Shown in pieces: positions 21,201 through 30,019 of a DNA stretch of 64,000 nucleotides. This DNA is from Bacteroidales bacterium (GTDB taxonomy: Bacteria; Bacteroidota; Bacteroidia; Bacteroidales; ML635J-15). A program made the position numbers and the translations under genes. Numbering within the stretch: the first letter of the stretch is position 1; the number at the start of each line of letters is the position of its first letter. The stretch covers positions 62,001 to 126,000 of the forward strand of contig JAGCDJ010000025.1 of assembly GCA_017651185.1 (NCBI GenBank). Direction: 5' to 3'. The notes below the pieces were generated by a model, which saw only the letters and a list, made by a program, of their open reading frames with translations, had not been told where the DNA came from and ran no database searches.

Positions 21201-24200
21201 AATACAGATGGTAACCACCGCACGGATACCTGTTGCTGGAACTGAGGGAGACAAAATCTTCACACGACGAAACGAGTACAGGATTGTAGGGAGTTGTTCC
21301 CATCGCCTTGTATACCTTAACGACGAAGTCGCGCGAATATCCCTCACAAGTTGCAGTTATAGTGACATCTGTATCCGTTTCAGGATTTGTTACAGTTGCC
21401 ACTCCGCCTCCCGAAGGCACCATAATTATACTTTCGTCTGACGACGACCAAATCACACCATCGACCTGAGGCAATGTAAAGTCAGAAATTATTGCGGTTA
21501 TCCTTTCGTTACGCCCTATGCCGTCGGCCACTAGCATTATCGGCAAACGCGCCAGTTTGTTGCGCGGGTCGTTGGGGTCTATGCCTAGCGGCAATGGATA
21601 AAGTCCTTCGGTGAAATCCCAGTCACCGGGCAAGTCGTTGGCAAGCGCACTTCCTACCATTGTCTGCGTAGTGCGCGGGGTTCCACTGTCGTAAAAACCA
21701 TGACTCAACGAATCGACCCTGATTTCAGGCATCTCCTCTTCAAAGAAATCTTCTTCGAACCTATTATCAGAAATCTGCTCGTCGTAGAAATTATCATTGC
21801 AATATGCTTCCGAGATGATATTCTGCGAGACATCTTCATCATCGCCTACAGATTCGTATTGAACCCTACATGCCACAATGTTACCCACACACGGAACATT
21901 ATAAGCAATACCATTAATATCATACTCAGACTGCATACTGCCATAGTTGGCACAATTTACAATACTACTTTCAGTAGCATAAGACTCCGCCATGATTCCG
22001 CACACTTGTCCACCAATAATTTTTCCCGCATTTACGCATTTTTCTATTTTAACAATTGCAGTACCTGATGTAGAATATTCACCATATCCTGCAATTCCAC
22101 ATGCTATACCCGTACCGCTTGTGCCGTTGCCAACACCTGTAATTATACCGTTGTTTACCGACTTTAATATAATAGTCATATTATCTTCTGCTTCGACAAG
22201 TATTCCAGCACTATATTCTTTGGCAGAGACATTTGAATTGTTCACACAATTTTCAAGAATAAGTCCATAACTTACAGCAACCACACCAGCAGCATATCGA
22301 GCATAACCAGTACCTTCCGAAATATTCACATTATTTGTTACTCCTATTAACTTCGAAGCTCTTACAATATAGGCAACCCCGGCTAAATAATAACCGCCAT
22401 CCCCCACAACCAGATTACCATTTCCCAAGGTACTGCAATTACTTATGTACGAACCCTCGATTGATCCGAACAGCAAGGCACCAGAATTTACCGTCATAGT
22501 ACCGTCCAAAGTTACCGAGCAATTGCATACCGTCGAATTAGACACTTCACCACAGAATAAACTTGCTGTAGAAACATCAGTCAAACTGATATCCCCATCG
22601 ACGGCAACGTTTAAGCTGTCTATTATTGCATACGATATGGAATTGAAAAGTCCCGATTTGCTCACGTTAGGCAATTTAACATCGGCGGCAGTCACAGTTA
22701 TGGTATGTCCTCCGCCATGGAATTTACCCGAAAAGTCGGAAACAGGTTGCAAGTTGACAATATTTGTTACATTATCCTCCGCAGCAATGTCGGCAGTAAG
22801 TCTGAAATTGAGTTCTGCACCTCCGTTTGGCACTCTCACCCCTTTGTACGAAGCAGTACTGTCTGTCTTGGATGCAGATATTGCCGCCGAAAACTCGTTG
22901 AAGTCGGCAAGCGACTCTATGAGCAGCGGATTTTCGGGAGAACCAAATCTTGCCGGCAGAACCAATCCCGTATGGCGCTGCGCATGTCCGCGAGACGAAT
23001 AAATAGAGACAAAAACTGAGGTTGAATCCTGACGCAAAGAATCAAGATTAACAGTATTTTCTGTAAGTGTAACTCCATCGAGCGTCCATGTAATGCCGTC
23101 GTTAGAATTTATGCCAAAACTACTGCGTACCGACTTTACCGAATTGTAGTTATCACCATTGGCTGCCGAAAGCAATATAGGCGTAGTTGCCAACTTCACA
23201 ACGTCGCAGTCGATGTCAGTACCAACAGGCATAGGATAGCGGCCATTATTGAAAATCCATTTGCTTGCATCGAGTTTATCAAACGCCGATGATGTGAGTT
23301 CGGAAGTAAGAACGCTCTCGAATCCGGAAAAGAAACCTACTGTCGGAACATACTGCTTGTCGGTATAATTGTTTTCGCATACATTGTAGTCAGTCTTGTC
23401 ATCATAAGTAAGTTCCATCAAGACACTTGTCTTTGCAGTATAAGGCATATAATATGCATTGCCTGGCACAGTAACATTGCCCTCGTATAATGTCGACGTC
23501 GAACTAAATGCAAATGCTATTGCATCGTTACCATAGTTGGCGCAGTTGGATACCGTCGAACTAGAAATTATTCCAGCAATACCGCAACCCGAAACTACCT
23601 CCGAGTAAACCGCGCAGCCGTCAATCGTCATATATTCGGCATGTCCAATCAAACCGCCAAATCCATTCGAACTGGATGTTTCACCATAAATATCTCCTGC
23701 ATTTACACAAGTACTTAGCAAAGAATTACTGCCCGCGCCAACAATACCACCCAAATCAATAGTTGTGCTACTATTGATTGTATCGCCAAGTGCAGCCATA
23801 TTTACACAATTGTGTATTGCCACACCAGCAACAGAACCTGCAATACCACCAACATACCTATCGGAAGTAGAAGATTTATGATCACTTAAACCTAAACTTG
23901 TAACATGTGAGCCAGGACAATCAATGCTACCAATAAAAGTACAATTTGAGAATAGAGTCGAATCTGCCATTGCAGCAATACCACCAACAAAATTAGCATA
24001 ATCAGATGTTATATTGGCTGTCACGGTAAGATTTGAAACGACAGCGCCCGAAAGGTTTCCAAAAAGTCCGAAGCATATTAACGACGAATCGGAAACCTCT
24101 CCAAGGTTAATCGTATGGTTTCCTCCGTCGAAGTGCCATCTGAATGGGGTGTTATAACCGTAACCTATTGGAATCCATGCCGAATCGGATGATACGGTAA

Positions 24201-25674
24201 TATCTGCGTCAACCAAGAAATAAAGATCTGCATCGGAAAGATAATCATCGGCACCGCTTTTCCATACTCCGGGTGAATTATATCCCCCCAAAAAACCATC
24301 AAATCCCGAATACAGCATTTCGGCAAGTTGACGAAGGTCTTCTTCGGTACTTATCCTTATAGGATTTGCCCTTGAACCTTCGGCATTGTTAAGAACGTTA
24401 ATCTGTTTTGTCTTTGTTGTATTGTTTCTGAAAGCATACATTTCTGCTATCGAATCGGAAGCACCATGCTCCAAAATAACATTTTCGCCGTCGACCTGCA
24501 CAAGAGAACTTTCGGAAAACCACTGCACATTATTTGCTGTGCTGACAGTAAAGTTTCTTGCAACCGAATTAATGTAATCGCTTGGATCCAATGTCATAGG
24601 CGATGCAGCAAGCAATGCCACATTTGTATTGGCAACTGCTGCGGGACGAGGATAAAGGCCTGCCGTTTCTGTCCAATGCTCGGGGTCGTTAAATATAGAA
24701 CCCGATGTCAACAATGCGGTGGTTTTTGCATATAATCCTTCGGCAGATGTCGCACTGGAACTTTTGCCGAGAGTAGGTTCTACTTGAATGCCTCCATTTA
24801 ACCCTGTGTCACCGTATGACAAATCGCTCGTCGAATATGGATACTCGGCAATAACTGTGTTCTGGTGGTCAAAGTAGCAATTGGTATATGTGACTTCACA
24901 TTCCGACGGAACAACATTCGACTCGGCAATAATGCTATTGATTGCTACACCTTCACTCGATATGAGGAAATAGTCAAGATTATCAAGACCGCTAGTCCTT
25001 ATAAACGTTGACACTAGACAGTTGGTAACCCTAACATCCGAACCCATAGCGACACCTGCGATGTATACATTTTCGCCAGTTGCCAAAGTAACGTCGAACG
25101 AAAGCATGCTGACACATCCCGAAATTTCAGTGCCAGTAGAACTTCCGACAATTCCCGACAATTCTACACTTGGCAATACACCAGTTGCCGACACCTGTCC
25201 GCTCACGGTGACATTTGATATCGTGGAATTTTCGGCTTCGCCAACCAGACCCGAAGCCAAAGTACCATAGTAGGCATGCACATTCTCGTTCTCCAAGTTG
25301 AGGTTCTTTATGCAACCATTATGAAGATATGCGAACATTGCAGCAATATTGGCATTCTCGACAACAAGTTTAATGATTGAATGCCCGTCACCATCGTAGG
25401 TTCCCGAAAATGGGAAATCCATGTCATAATCGCCAATTGGCGTAAATCCCTCTGCAAATATCTGCGATTCTGTGAGGTCGATGTCGGCCGTCTGCCTGAA
25501 AAATTTCCCAGAAAAATCATTACCCTCATTAACAGCGGTAGCAAAATTCAACAAATCCTCATCTGATGAAATTAAATATGGGTTGGAAAGCGTTCCTGCC
25601 CCGTTAAATTGCGCCATCATGCCACTAACACACAATAGCATGATAATCAATAAAGTAAAAATATTTTTTCTCAT
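15277..25674 (-). CDS. Giant T9SS surface protein with GLUG/beta-helix, propeller and FnIII-like modules (3465 aa)
   Basis: Signal peptide MRKNIFTLLIIMLLCVSGMMA. Four beta-helix modules with GLUG-type repeats (GGIAGS, GGLVGYAKS, NCAVYG patterns) begin near residues 25, 433, 908 and 1458; three of these starts read GSxxNPxxI or similar, then an EDL/ADF motif. The middle (about 1800-2650) has cysteine-containing PKD/Ig-like modules. A carboxypeptidase-regulatory-like domain starts near 2678 (FALFGVVTRSDG), a six- or seven-strand propeller lies at ~2795-3060 (ATDGYYIYTASW), three FnIII-like domains at ~3120-3370, and a T9SS sorting domain at the end (DLYPNPASDRF to IVISK). No catalytic motif was seen. 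It is probably an adhesin or surface-layer cargo. Its C-terminal ~800 residues are clearly homologous to those of the 3737-aa protein at 38786. Confidence 0.88.
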   Translation of the reverse strand: MRKNIFTLLIIMLLCVSGMMAQFNGAGTLSNPYLISSDEDLLNFATAVNEGNDFSGKFFRQTADIDLTESQIFAEGFTPIGDYDMDFPFSGTYDGDGHSIIKLVVENANIAAMFAYLHNGCIKNLNLENENVHAYYGTLASGLVGEAENSTISNVTVSGQVSATGVLPSVELSGIVGSSTGTEISGCVSMLSFDVTLATGENVYIAGVAMGSDVRVTNCLVSTFIRTSGLDNLDYFLISSEGVAINSIIAESNVVPSECEVTYTNCYFDHQNTVIAEYPYSTSDLSYGDTGLNGGIQVEPTLGKSSSATSAEGLYAKTTALLTSGSIFNDPEHWTETAGLYPRPAAVANTNVALLAASPMTLDPSDYINSVARNFTVSTANNVQWFSESSLVQVDGENVILEHGASDSIAEMYAFRNNTTKTKQINVLNNAEGSRANPIRISTEEDLRQLAEMLYSGFDGFLGGYNSPGVWKSGADDYLSDADLYFLVDADITVSSDSAWIPIGYGYNTPFRWHFDGGNHTINLGEVSDSSLICFGLFGNLSGAVVSNLTVTANITSDYANFVGGIAAMADSTLFSNCTFIGSIDCPGSHVTSLGLSDHKSSTSDRYVGGIAGSVAGVAIHNCVNMAALGDTINSSTTIDLGGIVGAGSNSLLSTCVNAGDIYGETSSSNGFGGLIGHAEYMTIDGCAVYSEVVSGCGIAGIISSSTVSNCANYGNDAIAFAFSSTSTLYEGNVTVPGNAYYMPYTAKTSVLMELTYDDKTDYNVCENNYTDKQYVPTVGFFSGFESVLTSELTSSAFDKLDASKWIFNNGRYPMPVGTDIDCDVVKLATTPILLSAANGDNYNSVKSVRSSFGINSNDGITWTLDGVTLTENTVNLDSLRQDSTSVFVSIYSSRGHAQRHTGLVLPARFGSPENPLLIESLADFNEFSAAISASKTDSTASYKGVRVPNGGAELNFRLTADIAAEDNVTNIVNLQPVSDFSGKFHGGGHTITVTAADVKLPNVSKSGLFNSISYAIIDSLNVAVDGDISLTDVSTASLFCGEVSNSTVCNCSVTLDGTMTVNSGALLFGSIEGSYISNCSTLGNGNLVVGDGGYYLAGVAYIVRASKLIGVTNNVNISEGTGYARYAAGVVAVSYGLILENCVNNSNVSAKEYSAGILVEAEDNMTIILKSVNNGIITGVGNGTSGTGIACGIAGYGEYSTSGTAIVKIEKCVNAGKIIGGQVCGIMAESYATESSIVNCANYGSMQSEYDINGIAYNVPCVGNIVACRVQYESVGDDEDVSQNIISEAYCNDNFYDEQISDNRFEEDFFEEEMPEIRVDSLSHGFYDSGTPRTTQTMVGSALANDLPGDWDFTEGLYPLPLGIDPNDPRNKLARLPIMLVADGIGRNERITAIISDFTLPQVDGVIWSSSDESIIMVPSGGGVATVTNPETDTDVTITATCEGYSRDFVVKVYKAMGTTPYNPVLVSSCEDFVSLSSSNRYPCGGYHLYFKQTSPIEMRVANANNSTFTIRNGAGGIINPNPLFAWRYKFHGHYDGNGQSIKWENTGYTDGFYGLFKYTEDAEISNLSLYVNEMAQGSIGGLVGYAKSTHIKNCAVYGELESSQMVGGIAHICDEGSVIENCLYVGYLESMKVGGLVGTAINSRIANSLSMVECNEMQSNIIDASLFAEGKNVVVDSCLVIGSNASGNGMMVCGDAVMVSVNNCYYDNQMWIPAASDNRYNIIGMPTREIFGLFANSPKWTNAEGKYPVPAGTEMFAPAMLAANPMLINANDINVNHVTSINLDDSDQSFVWSYNSSAETSPINEDFSIGCVDNETGVNITATLSDEDLGDMSFTRTIVVTKGLFEVEGPAAYNVCEGGDITYRILAGDATYDWSVVPEMDVTAFNGDSITLHVPSNMLLENNVVELTLNVNFGTCEKSEVITFAPKPSTSHLHINDTSICIGSDIIVSCKLDDGYEEYTDSFFLNWYDASDMNTSLLDDTVSAMGYYIPILNEDRNLRIIAGSIEGDCVDTLDVALTVIPSSSVTLVSGEPNQQICEGEPIEPIIFSVANPTYALPYGVYAEYDTTNNLLTLTGHPSNTYNSDNTYTISSCGSEFNGIMDVSYFRSSAMSNQSLVVNLGEEVDMSFYGEFNLENLITWGSLDGSETFTAEELGLEVSSHQDEDGISSYIEGTAEMPGEFIFHITIPAYENCPSITYDNFLGVYDNSDLIATALDTTICIGETATLTTVERPGAYGGDYVWTVGNDTIGSGDRIYVVPQQTTTYNVLCGGKRMVGDFEIGDYVYWDEDLSESGYSMEKYFEYNTYHNETGYLIVNIEEDSLLLMTLARLEEAVWSPEATDVTNITNYATVQEAMNDMNGRANSSVLAGIGGSAAAMLIDDGMGYLPSAGEFGNVIDNYQRFMTFFRENSIHTAILTSTEKNANTVYAFNPEYGLILEHPKTEPALALGFKKIGKNEIVNMVGRTSDIRRYGSVNVIVSEHQEISAVSDDDLCHSDTAMVGIVTDYPYAEWYNLDNPETEIVVDNGSAYLPAGHYVAVGTDVYASCHDTASVIVKNMMFDIPLDTVCDSLVYRIAKENVMVMIGDEVAEDQTIVITETGNYTITLIATDNDCREERSFDFVVNHSVHTSFDTIVYDDTFTWNGEVYSASGDYDQQFVTVNGCDSIVTAHVIIVNTETEFALFGVVTRSDGVSPLEGVDVLAEGTSVTTGNDGSYTIMIPKTNPMVKFSKQGYNVICDSISEGGAYNVSMFKPEVEVSMEEDTTPVTPYAMRQVVVQLSNTGDGPLTWSSVVEADVNNGGRRMHPRSSAPMWDHADDVIVTNSNAEQAIATDGYYIYTASWHHAGVFNRYSPDNGYVETFVIDGVGPVRNLSYGNGTFFATDNTNKIYMINMDTQTLENVIELNDPDLQIRYCAYSTEEDLLYIGNWTELYKLVAYNTAYPTMVPLSYSMDNVYSIAYDDFSGTTPCLWAFSQISENNGPFAKIYKLNKNGVQVGGMVHYINDAALASPTSLAGGICVSQNLYGDKFVLLANIQNSNANNNIAVYELGSKPSWAHTDQKSGVIPAGGSIDLVVSELATENGDYSAVVKIKPAVFMPQNTEINLSMSVASPTCSPAVNLIAETDTFHVVNLSWDEVVAGENESVSYLVYDGSSAMPIDTAQTNSYTVSDPEPGQHCYYVRAFMRGETDCVSEPSNTECIEIMTFPCDGQLNLTARTYGDRIRLEWNELYGVEHYVVIREDGALSTLVSGYATEYEDSTIDFETDYCYYILALFRNGECDSKTSNTSCARISTGGCTALPVATAKAIGNSVAVAWTPVQGMQSYSLYKDGKYLTSTSDTIYYDMSLEYETEYCYVVEINCGYGNYGLSDAVCVTTEAEVGEENAVDLVDSESIDLYPNPASDRFMVSGQAMKSVSIVNFAGQLVYELDNIMDDSIVIETEGFITGVYAVRITLVDGNTVIKRIVISK

Positions 25675-25704
25675 ATATATATCAAAAAATATATGTTAAA
25701 CTAT

Positions 25705-25712
25705 CAAATTTA
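25705..25712 (-). promoter_or_regulatory. -7 promoter box for the 3465-aa protein gene
   Basis: TAAATTTG on the minus strand, ~30 bases before the ATG at 25674. It is divergent from the promoter of the glycosyltransferase. Confidence 0.6.
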
Positions 25713-25866
25713 GTGCCAAAAATCAGACACTACTTAGTGAAAGTTACAAAGATAGATAAAAAATATTACGACACTGCATTTAAGAGCAATTTTTTTTAAA
25801 ATTTACTTTTTTAGAAAAGCATAATCTAAAATCGACATGCTACTCGTATATCAAAAATAAAAGTTG

Positions 25867-25874
25867 TATTTTTG
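25867..25874 (+). promoter_or_regulatory. -7 promoter box for the GT2 gene
   Basis: TATTTTTG matches TAnnTTTG and ends 18 bases before the ATG at 25893. This rules out an upstream TTG at 25872, which lies inside the promoter. Confidence 0.65.
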
Positions 25875-25892
25875 CAGTCTGAAATATTTCAT

Positions 25893-26627
25893 ATGAAGGA
25901 AAACATCGTCATAATACCGACCTACAACGAAATCGAGAACATCGAGGCTATAATCCGTTTTGTGTTTGGTCTTGAAACTCGATTCGACATACTTATTGTT
26001 GACGATGGTTCGCCTGACGGCACCGCCGACGTAGTGAAAAAACTGATGACTGAATTTCCAGAACGACTGTTCATTCTTGAGCGTAGTGGCAAACTCGGAC
26101 TTGGAACCGCCTACATTATGGGGTTCAAATGGTGCCTTGATGCTGGCTACGAGTACATCTACGAAATGGATGCCGACTTTTCGCACAATCCCGCTGACTT
26201 GCAAAACCTGTACAAAGCATGCAAGGATGGCGCCGATGTAGCCGTCGGTTCACGCTACAAAACTGGCGTAAATGTTGTCAACTGGCCGATGAAAAGGATA
26301 CTCCTCTCCTACTTTGCATCGAAATATGTACGATTCATCACACGCATGAAACTTAATGACACAACCGCCGGATTCGTATGCTACAGCCGCAAGGTGCTTG
26401 AAACCATAAACCTTGACCACATAAAAATGATTGGTTACGCATTCCAGATTGAAATGAAGTTCAAGGCATGGTTGCACGGTTTCAAAATCGAGGAAGTTTC
26501 CATTATCTTCACCGACAGGCAAAAAGGCACATCAAAAATGAGCGGTGGAATTATAGGCGAAGCCGTTTTCGGCGTACTAAAGATGAAACTGCAGAGCGTC
26601 TTCTGCAAGAAGAAGTATTTAGCGTAA
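25893..26627 (+). CDS. Family 2 glycosyltransferase, polyprenol-phosphate mannosyl/glycosyl transferase type (DPM1-like)
   Basis: Transfers a sugar from a nucleotide donor to undecaprenyl- or other polyprenyl-phosphate on the cytoplasmic face, supplying lipid-linked sugar for glycosylation. The 244-aa protein is the short, soluble DPM1-type form: the N-terminal GT-A motif IPTYNEIENI, then DDGSPDGTAD, the metal-binding DADFSHNP, and GSRYKTGV followed by NWPMKRILLS. It lacks the C-terminal membrane helices of the longer relatives. The start is the ATG at 25893, just after the promoter. Its stop codon abuts the stop of the convergent asnB gene with no bases between. The sugar specificity is not determinable, and mannose is only the family default. 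Confidence 0.9.
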   Translation: MKENIVIIPTYNEIENIEAIIRFVFGLETRFDILIVDDGSPDGTADVVKKLMTEFPERLFILERSGKLGLGTAYIMGFKWCLDAGYEYIYEMDADFSHNPADLQNLYKACKDGADVAVGSRYKTGVNVVNWPMKRILLSYFASKYVRFITRMKLNDTTAGFVCYSRKVLETINLDHIKMIGYAFQIEMKFKAWLHGFKIEEVSIIFTDRQKGTSKMSGGIIGEAVFGVLKMKLQSVFCKKKYLA

Positions 26628-28490
26628 TTACTCCATCCTTTCGTTCTTTACCAAGAATTTGTGCAATACTATCAGCGCCCAGATCCTATTGTATAAATAT
26701 CCGTGTCCTGCATTGAATTTTTTAATAAATTTTTGGACTTCTGCATAATTTACAATGCCGTATCTTGCAATAATGTCGCTATTCAGATAGTCGCTGATGA
26801 GATACGAAAGGTCGGTTTGCAACCAGCGCTCCAAAGGTATGGAGAATCCGCTCTTGGGACGGTCGAAAAATTCCTTCGGAACATAATCGTACAAGATGTC
26901 CTTCAGTATAAATTTCTGCACTCCGTTGGAAATCTTGAACTTAGGACTTATATTCAATGCTAATTCCACAAGTCTGTGGTCGAGCAAAGGAACACGACAT
27001 TCAAGTCCGTATTTCATCGATGCACGGTCGACCTTAACAAGCAAGTCGTCCTTCAGGTAGTATCGGATATCGAAAATTGCCTGGGCTTCTTCGGGTGTCA
27101 GTTTGCGCACATAGTTGGAATAATCCTGCTCCACACCAGTATCAACATAAATATTTCCGTTGAGCAACCTTGTAAGTTCAAGTTCGCTGAAAAGATACTG
27201 TTCCTGCGAGAAAATATGGCTCTTAAGATGTGCCTTGTTCTTGTACTTGAATATATATGACGCACGCTTGTACCTGTCGGACGGCGATATGCTAAGCAGG
27301 CCGCCAATAAGTCGCTTTATTGGCTTTTTGCCTAAATTTTGCATTCTTTTTGCCCAAATATAAGCCCCGTAACCATGGAAAAGTTCATCTCCACCATCGC
27401 CAGAAAGCACCATGGTAACATCCTTCTTGGCAAGTTTCGATACCATCATGGTAGGTATTGCAGACGAATCGGCAAAGGGTTCATCGTAAAAATCAAGCAT
27501 ATCGCTTATGAGTTCCTTTGCATCGTCTTCGGTAACAGTATATTTATGATGCGAGGTTCCAAGATATTCGGCAATTTTTTGAGCATACTCCGACTCATCG
27601 TGCTTGCGGTCGGCAAAACCAATTGAGAATGTGTTCAACTTGCCTGGGCAAACCTTGGATGCAATTGCAGTCACAAGACTTGAGTCAATGCCTCCGCTAA
27701 GAAAAGTACCGAAAGGCACATCGCTCATAAGTTGCATCTTCACTGCCGATTCCAAAGTTTCCTTGATACGCAATTTTGCCTCTTCGTAGTCGGTTATCAC
27801 ATTTCGGCGTATTATGCCCTCAACATCCCAGTATGTTTCGGAACGGAAACCATTTTCCGACACAATGCCAACTTCCCCACTCGGAAATTTCTTTATGCTT
27901 GAATATATGGTATCGGGTTCTGGTATGAATCCCAAATTAAGGAATCCACTGATTGCTATATTGTTAAGTTGTCTTCCTTCGCGGATTTTACTTATTTTCA
28001 ACAAGGATTTTATTTCCGATGAGAACGCAAAGTTTTCGCCGTCCCAATAGTAGAAAAGCGGTTTTATGCCCAACCGGTCGCGGAAAAGGTACATTATGCG
28101 TTCCTGCTTGTCGTAGATACAAATGGAAAATATTCCGTTTAGCTTGTTTACGAAAGTAATGCCCCATTCGGCGAAAGCTTCTACAACGACCTCGGTATCG
28201 CAGTTTGTTTTAAGCTCGATGTTGAGTTCAGAAGCGATTTCCATGTAGTTGTATATCTCGCCGTTGAAAACACAAGTGTAGCGCATCGAATGCGACTCCA
28301 TTGGTTGGTTGGCATCTGTAGAAAGGTCGATGATGCTGAGCCGGCGGTGACCAAGTCCCACATAGTCGTTGTAGTAATGCCCTTGTGCATCGGGACCACG
28401 ATGTCCAATGCAGTCGGTCATTGCCTTCAGTTCTTCCTGAGTGGCGAACTGATTATGCTTTATAGAGTAGAATCCTGTTATTCCGCACAT
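26628..28490 (-). CDS. asnB: Asparagine synthetase (glutamine-hydrolysing)
   Basis: Makes asparagine from aspartate, ATP and glutamine-derived ammonia. The start is set at the ATG giving MCGITGFYS, because Cys2 must become the N-terminal nucleophile of the class II glutaminase domain; a longer frame from 28508 would bury this cysteine and overlaps the promoter. The glutaminase domain (about 1-210) has HRGPDAQGHY and GHRRLSIIDLS. The synthetase domain has the pyrophosphate loop FLSGGIDSSL and later MVLSGDGGDELF. At 620 aa it is the usual bacterial AsnB length. It has its own promoter although fumC lies 51 bases upstream on the same strand. AsnB-like enzymes of this form can also amidate sugars in surface polysaccharide clusters, but no such cluster is present. 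Confidence 0.95.
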   Translation of the reverse strand: MCGITGFYSIKHNQFATQEELKAMTDCIGHRGPDAQGHYYNDYVGLGHRRLSIIDLSTDANQPMESHSMRYTCVFNGEIYNYMEIASELNIELKTNCDTEVVVEAFAEWGITFVNKLNGIFSICIYDKQERIMYLFRDRLGIKPLFYYWDGENFAFSSEIKSLLKISKIREGRQLNNIAISGFLNLGFIPEPDTIYSSIKKFPSGEVGIVSENGFRSETYWDVEGIIRRNVITDYEEAKLRIKETLESAVKMQLMSDVPFGTFLSGGIDSSLVTAIASKVCPGKLNTFSIGFADRKHDESEYAQKIAEYLGTSHHKYTVTEDDAKELISDMLDFYDEPFADSSAIPTMMVSKLAKKDVTMVLSGDGGDELFHGYGAYIWAKRMQNLGKKPIKRLIGGLLSISPSDRYKRASYIFKYKNKAHLKSHIFSQEQYLFSELELTRLLNGNIYVDTGVEQDYSNYVRKLTPEEAQAIFDIRYYLKDDLLVKVDRASMKYGLECRVPLLDHRLVELALNISPKFKISNGVQKFILKDILYDYVPKEFFDRPKSGFSIPLERWLQTDLSYLISDYLNSDIIARYGIVNYAEVQKFIKKFNAGHGYLYNRIWALIVLHKFLVKNERME

Positions 28491-28505
28491 GCAAAAAAAT
28501 TTGCG

Positions 28506-28513
28506 CAAAATTA
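28506..28513 (-). promoter_or_regulatory. -7 promoter box for asnB
   Basis: TAATTTTG on the minus strand, with an upstream TTTTGACA about 19 bases before it as a -33 element. It ends 15 bases before the asnB ATG at 28490. Confidence 0.65.
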
Positions 28514-28541
28514 TTATTTATTGTCAAAACACGAAAATCGA

Positions 28542-29921
28542 TTATACCATTTTACGCGGATCGACTGCCTTATCAAAGTCTTCTGCAGATATAAAACCTG
28601 TTTTCAGTGCTGCTTCGCGAAGCGAAATGTTCTCCTTGTGGGCTGTCTTTGCGATAATTGCTGCTTTTTCGTAGCCAATTTTCTCGTTCAAGGCAGTCAC
28701 CAGCATTAGCGACATTTTCATGTACTCCGAAACTTTTTGCTCGTTTATACGGATACCCGAAACGCAGTTGTCGGTAAGCGAAATGCATGCTTCCGCCATA
28801 AGATTTGCCGACTCCAAGAAGTTCTTTATAATGAGAGGCTTATATACATTAAGTTCAAAATGTCCGTTCATTCCGCCTACTGTTATTGCCGTGTCGTTGC
28901 CAATAATTTGTGCGCAAACCATTGTCATTGCTTCGATTTGCGTTGGGTTGACTTTGCCTGGCATAATGGAAGAACCGGGTTCGTTTTCGGGAATGAGAAT
29001 TTCAGCAAATCCACAACGTGGTCCACTTGCCATATAGCGCAAATCGCCAGCAATCTTTGCAAGACTTACTGCAAGTTGCTTCAGTGCTGCATGAGTCTCG
29101 ACAATGGCATCGTGGGAAGCCAGCGACTCGAACTTATTTGGAGCAGGAACGAACTGCAAGCCAGTTTCGGTAGAAATATGCCTGCAAACTGCCTCATCGA
29201 ACCCTTTCGGAGCATTTAGTCCAGTACCGACAGCCGTACCGCCGATAGCAAGTTCCGACAAATGTGACAAACTGTGCTTCAACACGTTAAGTCCGTGGTC
29301 GAGTTGTGAGACATAACCAGAAAATTCCTGTCCGAAACTTATCGGCGTAGCATCCATGAAATGGGTGCGTCCAGTCTTGATTATGTCGGCAAACTCTTTT
29401 GATTTTGCATCGAGAGCATCGCGAAGTTTTTCGATAGCCGGAATGGTTTTCCTCTCAATGACCAGCTTTGCTGCTATGTGCATTGCCGTTGGAAAGGTAT
29501 CATTGGATGACTGGCTCTTGTTCACATCATCGTTGGGATGCATAATTTTTTTTGCATCAGTAAGTTTTCCGCCCGAAATGACATGTGCACGGTTTGCAAT
29601 CACCTCGTTGACATTCATGTTGGTCTGCGTTCCCGAACCCGTCTGCCAAACCACCAGTGGAAACTGGTCACCAAGTTGACCATCAAGGATTTCGTTGCAC
29701 ACTTTTGCAATTAATTCCGATTTTTCTGATGTCAGTTTGCCAAGTTCCTCGTTTGCCTTAGCGGTTGATTTTTTCAGCACTGCAAAAGCGCGTATTATTT
29801 CTATTGGCATTCGTCCACCAATCCTGAAATTCTGAAACGAGCGCTGCGTCTGTGCTCCCCAATACTTGTCGGCAGGAACTTGAACAATTCCCATGGTATC
29901 CTTTTCTTCACGATATTCCAT
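28542..29921 (-). CDS. fumC: Class II fumarate hydratase
   Basis: Interconverts fumarate and malate, in Bacteroidota part of the reductive branch to succinate and propionate. The 459-aa protein carries the superfamily signature [11 protein letters not shown] (316-326) with catalytic Ser318, the general base His187 in [10 protein letters not shown], and [14 protein letters not shown] near 94-107. Oxygen-stable class II is identified by this aspartase-like architecture; aspartase itself is less likely because the N-terminal [22 protein letters not shown] and the length fit FumC. The start ATG at 29921 is preceded by an inverted repeat and a promoter-like box. It reads toward asnB, 51 bases downstream. 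Confidence 0.95.
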   Translation of the reverse strand: MEYREEKDTMGIVQVPADKYWGAQTQRSFQNFRIGGRMPIEIIRAFAVLKKSTAKANEELGKLTSEKSELIAKVCNEILDGQLGDQFPLVVWQTGSGTQTNMNVNEVIANRAHVISGGKLTDAKKIMHPNDDVNKSQSSNDTFPTAMHIAAKLVIERKTIPAIEKLRDALDAKSKEFADIIKTGRTHFMDATPISFGQEFSGYVSQLDHGLNVLKHSLSHLSELAIGGTAVGTGLNAPKGFDEAVCRHISTETGLQFVPAPNKFESLASHDAIVETHAALKQLAVSLAKIAGDLRYMASGPRCGFAEILIPENEPGSSIMPGKVNPTQIEAMTMVCAQIIGNDTAITVGGMNGHFELNVYKPLIIKNFLESANLMAEACISLTDNCVSGIRINEQKVSEYMKMSLMLVTALNEKIGYEKAAIIAKTAHKENISLREAALKTGFISAEDFDKAVDPRKMV

Positions 29922-29923
29922 AG

Positions 29924-29939
29924 TTACAAATGTTTGTAA
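29924..29939. promoter_or_regulatory. Inverted repeat next to the fumC start
   Basis: TTACAAA and TTTGTAA flank a TG spacer, three bases upstream of the fumC ATG. It could be an operator or a small 5'-UTR stem; no regulator can be assigned. Confidence 0.35.
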
Positions 29940-29949
29940 TTAGCGGTTG

Positions 29950-29957
29950 CGAAGATA
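29950..29957 (-). promoter_or_regulatory. Possible -7 promoter box for fumC
   Basis: TATCTTCG on the minus strand departs from TAnnTTTG at one position, ~29 bases before the ATG. Confidence 0.4.
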
Positions 29958-30019
29958 CAATAATATTGGCGATTTTGGATTTTTGATTTACGATTTTTTG
30001 AATTCAATGCATTGCACCT

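Noticed and set aside
25872..25892. TTG start for the GT2 gene giving seven extra residues
   Set aside because: It lies within the -7 promoter box; the ATG at 25893 gives the usual N-terminus.
28491..28508. Longer asnB N-terminus (MRKFFC...)
   Set aside because: The enzyme needs Cys2 as N-terminal nucleophile, and the promoter overlaps this extension.
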